Shown here: one piece after another, positions 21,590-32,929 of the stretch
Layout: each line of letters begins with the position of its first letter
Position numbering within the stretch: position 1 is the stretch's first letter
DNA from: Toxonevra muliebris
Lineage: Eukaryota > Arthropoda > Insecta > Diptera > Pallopteridae
Length of the DNA stretch: 64,000 bases
Assembly (NCBI GenBank): GCA_963691655.1
Contig: OY829327.1
Location: 68,770,079 to 68,834,078, forward strand
Reading direction: 5' to 3'
The notes under the pieces: model-generated
What the model was told of the DNA's origin: nothing
The model's input: only the letters and a program-made list of their open reading frames with translations
Database searches by the model: none
Program-made: the position numbers and the translations under genes

Positions 21590-22125
21590 ATCTCATTATA
21601 TAGGAGGTGTCACAACCCCTTTTCCAGCCCCACCCAAGTTTTTCCTGTAGTATGACATCCTAGCGCGAAATTTCAGTACTGTACAGTAAATGGTTTCTAC
21701 CTATATATATATATTCTGTATGGGAGGCGTAATTCTGTAATTCTGAACTCAGACTATGCCTATCTTAGGACCAGAGACATAATGTAACATTGCACAAATT
21801 TGTGCCAATCTGTGAGGTTTCTGTGTTATTTCGAGACACATACACATATTTTCATTTTTATAGACGTATTATTAACTTTTGTCAAATGTGCCCCTTGAAA
21901 AGTCAAATGTGCCCCGTGTCTGGGGTACTTTTGACAAAATAGGTTTTTTGGAAAAGTTCAAAAAAAAAATAGTGATCCAGTTTTTATAAAAATATAATTT
22001 TTTGGTGGTTTGATCTAGAAATCAATCAAAGTTTTAAAAACAGTAACATCTTGTAAATCTATCAATAATTTTCGGAATTACAGTCATTTGAAAATTAAGT
22101 GTCAAAGGTACCCCACTTTACCCTA

Positions 22126-25100
22126 TTGATCAGGTCAACATAAAAGAAAATTCGATATGAGAATGACATGAAAAAATTGTGCAATTGAGGGTCGAAAAAG
22201 CTTACAATTTCAGTTTACATAATAATTCTATGACCAGAATATCAAGTATGAAATTGCATTGCTTTTGTTCTTGAGTCTAGCAGGCTTCAAAAACTCGCAG
22301 ATCTGTGTAATTCTTTTATTCGTTTTGTAACAAAAGTATAAATAAAAATAAAACAAATGCAAAATAATTTCTGAAACGAACAAAAAATTTTTATTATTAT
22401 TACACGAATTAATTTGGTTTTGTTTAGAACTAAAAGAAACACACACATAAATAACTTATATGATTAATCAATTAATTAATATTGTAAAAGCATATGTAAA
22501 TTGTTTTTGTTAAATATATGTATATGTAGGTATGTTTATAATAAAATTAATAAATTTTATTTATATAAATAAATATATTTTTTTAATAACACAAATGTAA
22601 ACAAGATTATTTAAGAATGAATAAAACGAAAACGAAAAGGAATAAATAAATTTTATTAATAGATATATATTTTTTTTAAATAAAAATAGAAACACGGTAA
22701 TTTAAAGAAAGAAATGTAGCAAGTTATCAACAAGAGAGTCGTCGAAAGTAATTCTGTTCAATATATAAAAATTAATTAATGTCTTTATAGAAAATTGATG
22801 CAAGTTATTTGTGTTTTTTTTAAAAAAAGTTGTTAACTACAAAATTAATGAATGTCTTTATATTTTATGTGTTTTTGTTTTGTTCCTAAACATTTTACAT
22901 TTTACTTGAACATATTCCCTAAGTATTTATTTTAATATATTATGTTTTTTTTCTTGTTTTGTTTAATACCTGCTAAAAAACATTTTTTTTATTATTTTCT
23001 TTGCCAATATGTTTCTTAAAAAATGTCGTCACAGTTTTGCAATCTTTGTTTGTTTATATAATTTTTTTTTTGGTAACTGCTTTTTATTTTCTTTTAGTTT
23101 TATTTATTTTAAAAACCTAAATTTGTCTTGCTTTAATAAATATTGCATTTATCTAATATATGATTTTTATATGTTTTATTATTTATTGGTATATTTTAAA
23201 TAACATTTTTTTAAACATATATTGGTTTCATGTCAATATTTTATTTTTTGTTTCATGTAAAAGTTGCTGTTAAATTTTTCGCTGATATGTATTTGTTGTT
23301 GTTTTAGTTTATTTCATTTAAATTTCACTTTTCCATATTTCTTTTTTTTTAAATAATGTTCCCATAATTCATAATGTTTAGTAATTGTATATGTATTTTT
23401 TGTTTTGTTTTTATTACATCTAATATTTTTCTTTTGTTTTCAATTATGTCATGTGACGTACATAATTTATTTCTTCTTAATTTGCTGCTTAAAATGTTGT
23501 TATCTGTTTTGTTTTTTATTTCAGCATTTTTTAAATTAAATATTTTTTTTTTGTCTTTTTTATGCTTCTACAGTTTTGGTTTGTCTTTTCTTTGTATGCT
23601 TTTTGTTGTTTTTAATTTGTAATTATATTTGAATGTAGGTATGTATTTTTTCTTTAATGCTAAATTTATATTTTCTTGTTTGTTTATAAATAAATATTAG
23701 CTTCTTTACTTATTTGCATAAAGTTTTTCTTTTAAACAAAAATAAAAACAAAACATTAAAATTACTTAAACACAAAAATGTTGGTGATTTTCAGGGACTT
23801 CCAGTTTTTTTTGTTTAATGGGTTTAAAATGTTTTAGAACTACTGTTTTATTTTTAATTTTTTTGAAATTTTTGTGGGATACAAAATATTTTTTATTGCT
23901 TATCCTGAAATGGTGTAGATTGAATTTAACAGATTTGATATTCTCTTCAAAAGTTGAATCGAAATGGGTGATCGAATTATGTCAAAAATCGGAAATATTT
24001 CAGTTTCATCGATATTACAATAGAAGAAGAGGCTTTACAAAAACTGCTGAATACTTTGCTTTAATAAAATAGTTTTGCTCCAAAGCACTGCTGGATTATG
24101 CGGTTGGAGGAGAAGAGATATTTTTAGTGTTTGTTCTCCTTTACCCACAAAACTTTTAAATTGAATACTGTTTAAGGGTTTGTCGCAAATCACCCCCTTT
24201 TATAAGTGCTTCAAAACTTCTCTTCTAAATCTAAATTATTATTCTAGTCTTCATTTGTATTCCAATAATCAGTTAAAACTATTTGAAATCCCAGTTACTT
24301 TTCAGAGTTTCGAAACTATTTTCTTTTTTAATTTTAATTTTGCTGCATCCAAACTTTGTAAAAATTTTAGATTTTCTTAAGTATTTATTAGAATTTTTAG
24401 TTTTGTCGTAAAAGTATGTTCTAAAAACAGATTGCTTCTTTTGTTTACGCTTACACAATTACCATTACTAAATATTATATATTTTAGATATTTTAAATTT
24501 TACGTTAAATATTTTTTTAGATATATTTTGTAAAATTTTACTTAAACATCAAAAATTATTTCTTTCATTTATTTAACTTACACTTACACACTAATAATAA
24601 TGATTATAAATTTTTAAAATAATAGATTTATGTTTTTCTATTACAAGTATATATATATATATTTTTTTTTTTAAAGGCGCAATTTATGATATGCATTTAG
24701 TAGTTGCTTTTTCTTATTTAAGCTTAAATTTAAATAGAATTTTTTATTTAAAATGTAAAATTTTTACAAGTTCTTCTGTTCACATTAGATGGTCACCAAC
24801 ATTTCGTGGAAGAAAAATCAACAAATTATAGTAACTAAATGATTGAAATAAAATAAAAAATATATTGGACGGAATATATGCATATGTCGATTAAAAATAA
24901 TATTAAAAAAAAAAAAAAAAATACTAATTTTTATAAATAAATAATTTGTTTATTTTTATATATTTTCCTCTACTATTCGTTTTATTTTTTTTTTCTCGAA
25001 GTTAAACTGATAGCTTTGGGTGATGTCTTGCATAAAATTATTTTCTCCTTATTTTGTTTTTCTTTGCGAATTTGTATATATTATTTATTTTTTCATTATT

Positions 25101-28100
25101 AGAATTGCCTTTGGTATGTCTAGTTTTAAAAACTAATAATAATAATTTTTTTTTAATTAATTGATATTTTTAGTAAGGACAACTTTGGTAATAAATCAGA
25201 AATCAAATATGAATTAACGCTAAAGATTAGTCAAACAAACTTAGAAAATAATTTTCTTAACTTGAAATTAAAAAAATCAACAATTAATAGAATGTCGAAC
25301 CTTTGTAGTAGGGTTCGCTAATAATTAAATTTGTTCCATTAGCGGCTTTCGAATGAAAGTGAGAGAAATAAAATGCAGCCAATATTTAAATATTGTTTAA
25401 TATCAGTGCTTACATATTAAATATTTCCTTGCTAAATTTATATGTTTCTCTTTTAAATCTTCATATAAATTATGTATGCATTATATATATGTTTTTGTAT
25501 ATTTTTAAATTTAGTAATTTAGTTTTTAGTTTCTACGTAAGATGATATGTAATTGATATATTACACATTTTCATTTTTTGCTTCTTTGAGTGGCTTCAAT
25601 TTCTTTCAGAAATTTGTATATTCTTTTCTCAATTTTGTTGAATTTTTTTTTATCATAAACTTTTCCTCATTTGTGTTCAATAATGAAGTGCTTTTATTGG
25701 AGTAAGGGATGTTGTTTTTCCCTGGTTTCATTTTAATCTTTTTTAATTTGCTTTACTTTTTATATTTGCCTTTAATTCATAATCATGGTTTTATTTTCGT
25801 TTTTTGTCTTGTAAATTTGTGAAAAACAAATTATTGTACATGGGGCATAATTTTAAGTGTTTGTTCGTTCGTTTGTTATCTACCAACTGCAAAGAAATAT
25901 TGATTGATTGTTCTAGCGTAGGAAACACCCGGCCTTGTGTGCCATTTCCATAACTTTTCATGCCATTCTCATAATGTGCACGTACTTGTTTCACTTTATA
26001 AACTGGGCGGAAGTTAGTTTTGCTTTTTTTATTTTTAGTTATAGTTTTTTAAAGGAAATTTGTTATATATTTTCTTGGTGTATAGTTCTCGGTAGTGTGT
26101 TTTCAAAAAGGTATAGCATAGAAAAAGCAATTTTTTTTTGTATGTATGTATAAAGTTAATAGGGTGTCATTAGAGTCCATTCTTCAGCTCTCACTTACAG
26201 TCCATGCATATCAAAATTTTAATTGTTTCTTTTCACATTAATTCTTTATGGTATTCGGTATTTTATTTTAATTTCTGGTTTACTTTATTACCACTTCCTT
26301 GCTTTTTTGTAACATTATTATTTAAAAAAAAAATTTGGAAACCTTATTTATTTTTTCAATTGGTAATTTCGCTAGATTTCATATACTTTAATCCAATTTT
26401 TTGTTGCTTCTTTTTTTAGCATTTAATTGCATATTACTTTCACATCGTTGTAATTTTGAAATTATATTTTATTATATTTTTTTGTTTTATTTATTTTACT
26501 TTAAATTTTATATATGCTTCATAACTTATGTTTTCTTTATTTTATTTATTTATTTTTATTTTATTATTTTTAATTCTAGAAAGAGAGCTATGTAAAGGGC
26601 ACATTCGGTTAAGCTATAATTAATGTTTTAATTACTTAAGAGTTTTATAATTTTATGTTTTTTTAACAGTAATATTGATTATTATTTTTGTTATTATTAT
26701 AAAATTTCCATTTTTTAATATTCAAAAATTAAAGTAAGCATGCAATTAAAACTTCAGAAAAAATCGCCAATTAATGCAAATGAACCAATAAAGAAATATT
26801 TCATTCAGCTTATATTCAGCGGCGCTGAATTGTATTAAAAATGCTCAAAGTCTAAAATTTTCAATTCCTTTGTATGAATATATTTTGTTTATTAATAAAA
26901 TTTAATCAGAAAACATGGAAAAAATAATAAAAGAAAAATTTCTAAAATAAATTTACAAACGTTTAGAAAAATATTGAAATAATGTGAGAAAGATTTGCTA
27001 AAACACTTTTAATTGAATAAAAAGGAAAGCAAATATTTTTAATACTTCATTGGAGATACATTCTGGGTATCTATGGATGGATGTCTATGGATGAGTCTAG
27101 AAACTTGGATCAAATGATTCAAGTATTTTTTAGGCTATTCAGTTTGGAATATTTTTCAATGATATTTTGAAATTTACAACAAATTTACAAGAAACTCAGT
27201 CGGTGAGACTTTTCGCTCTATGTCTTTCTATGGAAGAAAAGCATTGGTGTAGAAATTAATTAACTATAAGCTGACAAAAAATTTAAATGGAATAAGCCTT
27301 GCAACCAAGTTTGATGGAATAGCTAAACCTCCATTATTTCTTGTGTGAAAGACCAAGACCAAACATTTGGAAGTATTGACGGCATCTGCTAGCTAAACTC
27401 TTGGAAATCGTGCAAGTCATTTATAATACAGCATACTTTCAGTATTAGTTGTTCCCATCTTTTGAAGCTGCTTCGTTTCATAAGAATCTTAATGGCTCAT
27501 AAATGGTGCCTACCGCAATTCAGATTTCAAACACTCCTTCTTTGAAACTAGCTTAACTTTAGATTTGCTTTTAAAATTAATAGACTAAATAAAGTCTTCA
27601 CAAGCTGCGCATATCTGTTTGAATTCCTTATTTCACCAATTTTATTCGATTATTTGAAAGGTATTAAAGATAAAGAATCAATAGTTTGCGTGGTATTGAT
27701 TTGAAAAAAAATATATAAGTTTGCACGGTTACTTTATGACAATCTGTGATTGAGGTTAAACTTCAATATTGTTGACTTTCTAGCTCCATAATTGAGAAAT
27801 CAATTTCAAAGACACTTACGCAGAAATGGAAATGTCAAAAGAAAAAAGTGAAGAATCATATTTAATTTTTTACTTTTCTGTACTCATTATACAATTCAAT
27901 GCACTGAATAAACTTGATTTTCTTCACAGTCATAAGAACAATGCAACTTTCATAACAAAAAAAAAAAAAACAAAAGTAAATAATTAGAAATTTTACACAA
28001 CAAAAAATAATAAACTTAAAGAGTAAGTAATTTGTTTTATGTACGTATGAAATTCTTATTACTTTACTACTTTTTGGTTCCTAATATTTTCTTAAAATGT

Positions 28101-28716
28101 TTATATTTTAATCAAAAAAAAATATTATTGTTTTTTTTTTGAAGTTTTTTCTTAAAATTTGAAATTGCTTTTTTCTTAGTGTATTTTGTTTTAAGATTTA
28201 TTTTCAAAATTTTACTAAACTGGGTTAATTATTTTATATATGCAAGTATATGTTAGCATATATATATTTGCGTATTATACTTTTTAAATTTCTCCTTTTT
28301 TTTTGGAAATTTCTACAACTAGCTCCTTATATTTTGCCTGTCAGCGACATGCGGAGAACCGCTATGCTTGTGTTCAAACTCAAATGTGAATAAGCGTCCT
28401 TTTACATATATATAAAATATATGCATATATGAATGGGAGTGTATGTATGTATGTGTGTGTGTGTGTGTATTATTGAATTGATTCGAGAATTAAAATGTAT
28501 TTGTATTGCTCATGCAACTCAACTAAAACTGTTTGCTGTTCTACTGCTGGTTCCAAAATCAACTTTAGCTCTGGTAATAATTTGCGCGCCTCTTTCTTTA
28601 TATCGTTTTGTTTTTTTTTTTTGTTTTTTTTGTATTTATCTTTTTCTAATAACTTCTTTTGACGATGACTAAATTTTATTATAAACTTCATAATAATTAT
28701 TGCCTTCATGCCCGTA
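22126..28716. other. Long T-rich non-coding region (A-rich in the minus-strand sense)
   Basis: From about 22,330 to 26,720, and again near 28,020-28,320, the plus strand is dominated by T with TTTGTTTT and TTTATTT motifs. The minus strand therefore has AAAACAAAA and AATAAA motifs throughout. It directly follows the 3' end of the minus-strand exon at 28,717 and could be a long 3' UTR, but this is inference. Numerous short frames are chance products of the composition. A (GT)n microsatellite lies at 28,452-28,469. No transposon ends were recognised. Confidence 0.45.
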
Positions 28717-29111
28717 CTATGCTGCAATATGCGTTGTTGCTGGCAACACATAGGAATAGATGCCAGCAGCTGTTGCTGGGGATGCTCCCGCAATCAATGT
28801 TGTTGGTATGTGATGTGTTGCGGCTAAGGTTGCGGCAGTTGTTGTTGAATTTGTCGCATAGTGTTGATGTTGTTGATGATGATGTAGTTGTTGCTGATGT
28901 TGTTGCTGGTGTTGTTGATGCTGCTGATAATGATGCTGTTGTTGCTGATAATGATGTTGTTGCTGCTGCTGCTGATGGGTATGCTGCTGTTGTGGGGTCG
29001 TTGCTGTTGTAACGGGTCAAGTCGGTGTTGTCATTAGAAATTGATGATGCTGCAAATCGCGCTCGGTTTTTTTACTGAGTAAATCATGCCTTGATTCCAT
29101 ACCCGCTCCTC
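28717..29111 (-). CDS. Gln/His-rich exon-like block with an in-frame UGA; possible 3' exon of cpo or of an unknown gene
   Basis: The minus strand has an acceptor-like ATTTCCATTACAG ending at 29,112. An ATG at 29,100-29,098 then opens 27 codons (MESRHDLLSKKTERD...) up to TGA at 29,019-29,017. The same frame continues for 99 codons without a stop to TAG at 28,719-28,717. The extension has Q/H/Y-rich repeats built from mixed CAG, CAA, CAT and TAT codons, then a non-repetitive tail (YATNSTTTAATLAATHHIPT, ATAAGIYSYVLPATTHIAA). That clean non-repeat tail argues for real coding sequence. The cpo exon ending at 41,473 has the phase to splice here in this frame, but no direct link is shown. AATAAA lies 37 nt past the TAG. 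A GT within CTCAGTAAAA (about 29,065) could be an alternative donor. Confidence 0.55.
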
Positions 29112-29794
29112 TGTAATGGAAATTCAGTAAATTTGGTAAATGCGATAAATATTTCGAAAATGGTCTAGTTTAAAAAATTTCGCCACTGGCTGTGATTACG
29201 CAGCTTTTTATTTAGCATAATGAAATGAATTATTTAAGTTTATTTTAGTGCTTTGCTTTGCTTTGATATTATTTCTATATTTAGTATATTAAATGAAATA
29301 CTTATATAACAAGCCAAACTATAAAAGTGTAATACTTAAAATAATAATAAGGGCCCTCATGTAAACTCGCAAATCTTTACAAGTTAATACACTTATAAAC
29401 TTATGAGGCATTTATGAGTTTACATGAATCCCACTAATATTTACAAAATATGCATAAAATTAAGAAAACATTTTATGTGATATCTGATTATATATATTTA
29501 TTTATTTTTGTCTACTCTTGAATTAGTGTTGAATATCTCTAGATAAATAAAACGAATGATGTCGAAACGGAGAAACTACACAAAATGTCCTAAAAATTTG
29601 GTTACAAATTGAGGGTAAATTGAGAATAAAGTAAAATTTCCATAACTTTTATTTCATCACAGTTATTTTGTGGTTTGATAAAACCGGCCCCAATCCTGGA
29701 ACCGAAATGTGGAAGGGAGAGAAAAAATTACTAAATGCGTTTTACGTCAGTAAAAGGACCTTCGAAAAGAAATGATTTAGTTACCTATTGGATG
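29112..29794. other. Flank with a small foldback repeat
   Basis: A palindromic unit lies at 29,351-29,432: GGGCCCTCATGTAAACTC pairs imperfectly with GAGTTTACATGAATCCC. The remainder shows no gene. A pyrimidine stretch and a TACTGAA branch-like motif precede the acceptor at 29,112 on the minus strand. Confidence 0.45.
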
Positions 29795-29796
29795 TA

Positions 29797-31206
29797 CACT
29801 TGTGGTCACATAATTAAGTTACTAGAACAATTGTATGAAAAATGAGAGAATTTATGACAAATGACAACATCCCAAATATTTTATGTTGAGTTTGAAAAAA
29901 ATTTTGTATTAGTAGTCCAAGAATTTTTCATAACGTAATTTTAAAAAATATTAAGACTAATTACTACAAAAGAGTGACGTTTTTTGCGCGCAGTCGGTAA
30001 TTGTTTGCGAAGGAGTAAGAGTGGAAGTGGATATTAATTAAGTCATTTTACATTCTTTCATAATCAACTTGACTAAGTGCACTTAAATTTTGCAAAAACT
30101 AATGAAATTAATAATTTACACATTTCAGTGTTCATTTCAATTGTTGATTTTAGTTGTGATGGGCAAAAATAAGAGCTCCACTCATTTGGAAAACTTTGCA
30201 GAACCTTGGGAGTATTGCAAAGGTCATGGAAAAGTGGTCAATGAGATATGATACTACAAAAAAATTCGAATCTTTTCATAATTTGCCTCGCAAAAAAACA
30301 CTTAAAATGTCACCAGCTGAAGACAGGTTGAGCAAAACGGACGCCTTCTTAACTTTCATTAAACTAAGATCACAAATTGACTTAGATTACAATTTCAACC
30401 AGAACTATGTAGCGCATTCAGTTCGCTAGGACCAGCCTGAATCCAAATTTAATGCGTTTGGGATCAATAATAAGCCCTTTGTTAGGCATCCACCGAATAC
30501 TGAGCTGGACCAAAAAATTACTAAAAAAAACTGCTAAACATGGGGCCTTTGTGTAATGGTTTGGTAGTGTTTTACTTCATCTTGAGTTAGTCCAGACATC
30601 CTTAATAATCATCTTCTCCGGGATACGGTGAAAATATACCTTTAGGCTGGATCTTTCAGCATGACAACGACCCGGAACACACATATCGGGTCACTAAGTC
30701 TTGGCTAATTGGGAACAAAATAAAAATTTACAAGCGGCCAGTCCAAAGTCCCGATTTAAACCATATATAAAATCTATGGAGCGTTTAAAATGGGACGTGG
30801 TAGTGCAAAACCTTTTAAATAAGGCTTCCTTATGGGCTATCATTCAGAAGGAATATAATAAAATCACTGCTGCCCAATGCATCGAAACATTGCCGAAGAG
30901 ATGTACAGAAATCATCGGGCGAAAATGGTTTCCACCAAGTACTAACAGCACCAAAGGTAAAACCTCAGTTAAAAATTAAAAATCATTAAACTTATTATTT
31001 TTAAATATCTTTGTTTAGCATATGACCGGAAATTACACCATAGACATACGATCATTTGGAAAATTTTTTATATATTTGACATTATAACTGTTTATTTCTT
31101 TTATAATTTGTTTATTGTTAGTTTAGTTTTTTTTCAATAGAAATTTAGCTTCTTCTTAAAATTCTTCTGCTCATAAATGTATGAATTAATTGTATGTCCA
31201 CAAGTG
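29797..31206 (+). mobile_element. Tc1-like DNA transposon, degenerate
   Basis: The termini CACTTGTGGTCACATAATTA and (inverted) CACTTGTGGACATACAATTA match over about 20 bp with three differences. TA dinucleotides flank both ends (29,795-29,796 and 31,207-31,208). A broken transposase of Tc1 type lies between them in the same orientation. Length and layout are typical of the family. Confidence 0.85.
30150..30979 (+). pseudogene. Tc1-like transposase pseudogene
   Basis: Recognisable blocks are LGSIAKVMEKW (helix-turn-helix region, about 30,200), [20 protein letters not shown] (about 30,643-30,703; second catalytic Asp block), VQSPDLNP (about 30,738), then ASLWAIIQKEYNKITAAQCI and LPKRCTEIIGRKW before the stop at 30,979. 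They sit in different frames with several stops. The lesions include at least one frameshift between the SPDLNP block and the C-terminal frame. The product would have been a DDE cut-and-paste transposase but cannot be made now. Confidence 0.85.
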
Positions 31207-31595
31207 TACAATGCAAATATAAGACGGGTCCGTCGTTTGGTGGTAGGTAAAATGCGTAAAGAGCAACTTGACTAAATTTGGCAAGATCTACCGCAAGCGT
31301 GGCTAGAGATGATACTTCATCGAGCTCTCAAACTGAAAAAAATCCATCTTGCTCAATGCGTCTTTGGTGTGGTTTACCATACCCCAACCCATTGAACTTA
31401 GAAATATTCTTTTCTATTATTTTCATCATATTTTATATTTCGTTTTATTAAGCCTATAGGCAACATTCTCTTTAATGTGGCATAAAATATGGGTTTAACA
31501 AATTTTACTAGTAATAACATATGCATTCAGTTGTGTTAGGCATTCTTCACGTATTCTGATTGCCAAACGTTCGAAATTTCTTGCTTATGATATTT

Positions 31596-32432
31596 TTGAA
31601 GTGAAACTTCTTTAGCGAGGGTAAATCGAAAATTTTGCAACGGAAGTCGTGTTGTTGTTGCACTCATACGAAACTAATAAGAAACAAAGTTATGCTGTTG
31701 TTAGTGTTTAGCGAACGAGGTCGTATGGGGATAGGCTATATACAATCATGCAGAGAGTCGACTTCTCGCACTTTTATCTCATGTACTTTAGCGAGAGAGC
31801 TTGATTCCATATAGCTGCTATCCTTTCATATATTATATACGTGTACTACGTTGTGTTTGTGCCGATAAGTGCCACTATTTTTCTAAGAATTAATGTTAAC
31901 TATTTATTTTTAAAATTTGTTAAATCAATGCTCTTCCTTTATATGTATCTTATTGCACTAATGTGTTCTCTCGTAAATAAATATTGTAATAAAAAATAAG
32001 TGTGGAGAGTATCAACAGAAAAGAATCTCTAGAAAATAGAAAGAGGATGAGTGCAAAAGCTTCAACAACAACGGTCACGTAAAAAATCACGTTCTTGTTG
32101 CACTCATATGAAACTAGTAAGAAGCGAATTTGTGCAGTCGTTATTCGGCTACATATAATCAACCAGGGAGTCTACCTCTCGCAGTTTTATCTCATATGCT
32201 TTATTGAGAGAGCCGACCAAGTTGCCTCTGCTTGATTACATATATCGGAACTTTCCTCTCTTGTGTTATATACGTATATTACGTAGTATTTGTGTCGATA
32301 AGTGTAGAAAGTATCAACAGAAGAAAAGCAACAGCAAAATAGAGCAGAAGACTGCAAAAACTTCAACAGAATTTGTTATAAATGTTTTCTAATAACTTTC
32401 AATTAAACAACAAAGTTTCACTTTTACTGTGA
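31596..32432 (+). mobile_element. Unclassified repeat, copy 1, two internal homologous units
   Basis: This unit matches 53,234-53,914 in inverted orientation over its full length (TTGAAGTGAAACTTCTTTAG at one end, GTTTCAC followed by ACTGTGA at the other). Inside, two related units follow each other, each with a GTTGCACTCATA[CT]GAAACTA[AG]TAAGAA start and TCTCGCA[CG]TTTTATCTCAT. AGTGAAACTT near the start and AAGTTTCACT near the end are inverse of each other. It has no coding capacity and no clear target duplication, so the class is unknown. Confidence 0.75.
31872..31995. mobile_element. 124-bp insertion with 7-bp direct repeats inside copy 1
   Basis: The segment is absent from the homologous places (GATAAGTGTAGAGAGTATCA) in this repeat and in copy 2. 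It is bordered by ATAAGTG at 31,865-31,871 and 31,996-32,002. It starts CCACTATTTTT and ends in an A-rich tail, so it may be a small retroelement or MITE. Confidence 0.65.
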
Positions 32433-32927
32433 CATTTTTTGTCTTTGAATTCAAGTCAAAAATCTAAGTGCAAAAATTGATGGTAAAATCTTGTTCACTA
32501 TTTTTTATTTAAAAAATTGTTTAAATTATTACTAAGTGGAAATTTGGCTGGACTTTAATCGGGGGAGGCGGGAGTCTTTTGATTTGGTTTGTTGTGAGTT
32601 TATTCCATGTGAATGCATTTTTTATTTTTTCAATATTCGCTTCTAACAGTTTTCTCAAATTTTCTCTTAGTAAATTTTATAGTTTAAGGTCAAACTTTGA
32701 AATGGGTTTTCTGCCAAATTTAGAAAAAGAGGCTTTGATCGTTGTGCCCTCGTTTCACTTAATTTCTGATCTATGAAAATTTTAACAGCACAAAGATCTC
32801 CATCGAGAAATATGTCAGAAAAGGTGCCAAGTTATCCTGAACTTTCTTTGAAAACCGAATTTCATTACAATACTGAACGTGGAAATGTGAGTCAATGAGA
32901 AAAATATTGTCTCAATTGTACAAGTAA
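32433..32927. other. Intergenic stretch
   Basis: No feature was recognised apart from chance short frames. Confidence 0.4.
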
Positions 32928-32929
32928 TA

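Larger units (their letters stand above)
20907..22123. mobile_element. TA-flanked DNA transposon with GGGTAAAGTGGGG ends
   Basis: The ends GGGTAAAGTGGGGCACATTT and (inverted) GGGTAAAGTGGGGTACCTTT match for about 24 bp with two mismatches. TA flanks both sides (20,905-20,906 and 22,124-22,125). Further inside, TGGGGCACATGTGAC and AAATGTGCCCC motifs repeat as subterminal elements (about 21,240-21,275 and 21,886-21,920). This layout suggests a pogo/Tc1-group element. Confidence 0.75.

Noticed and set aside
22228..26595. Several Phe/Leu/Tyr-rich frames resembling membrane proteins
   Set aside because: T-rich DNA automatically encodes Phe/Leu; starts and composition are random and there is no conservation signal.
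28659..29012. Plus-strand frame of 117 codons and the overlapping minus-strand frame rich in Thr/Ser/Ala
   Set aside because: Both are shadows of the Gln/His-rich minus-strand frame; triplet-repeat DNA leaves all frames open.
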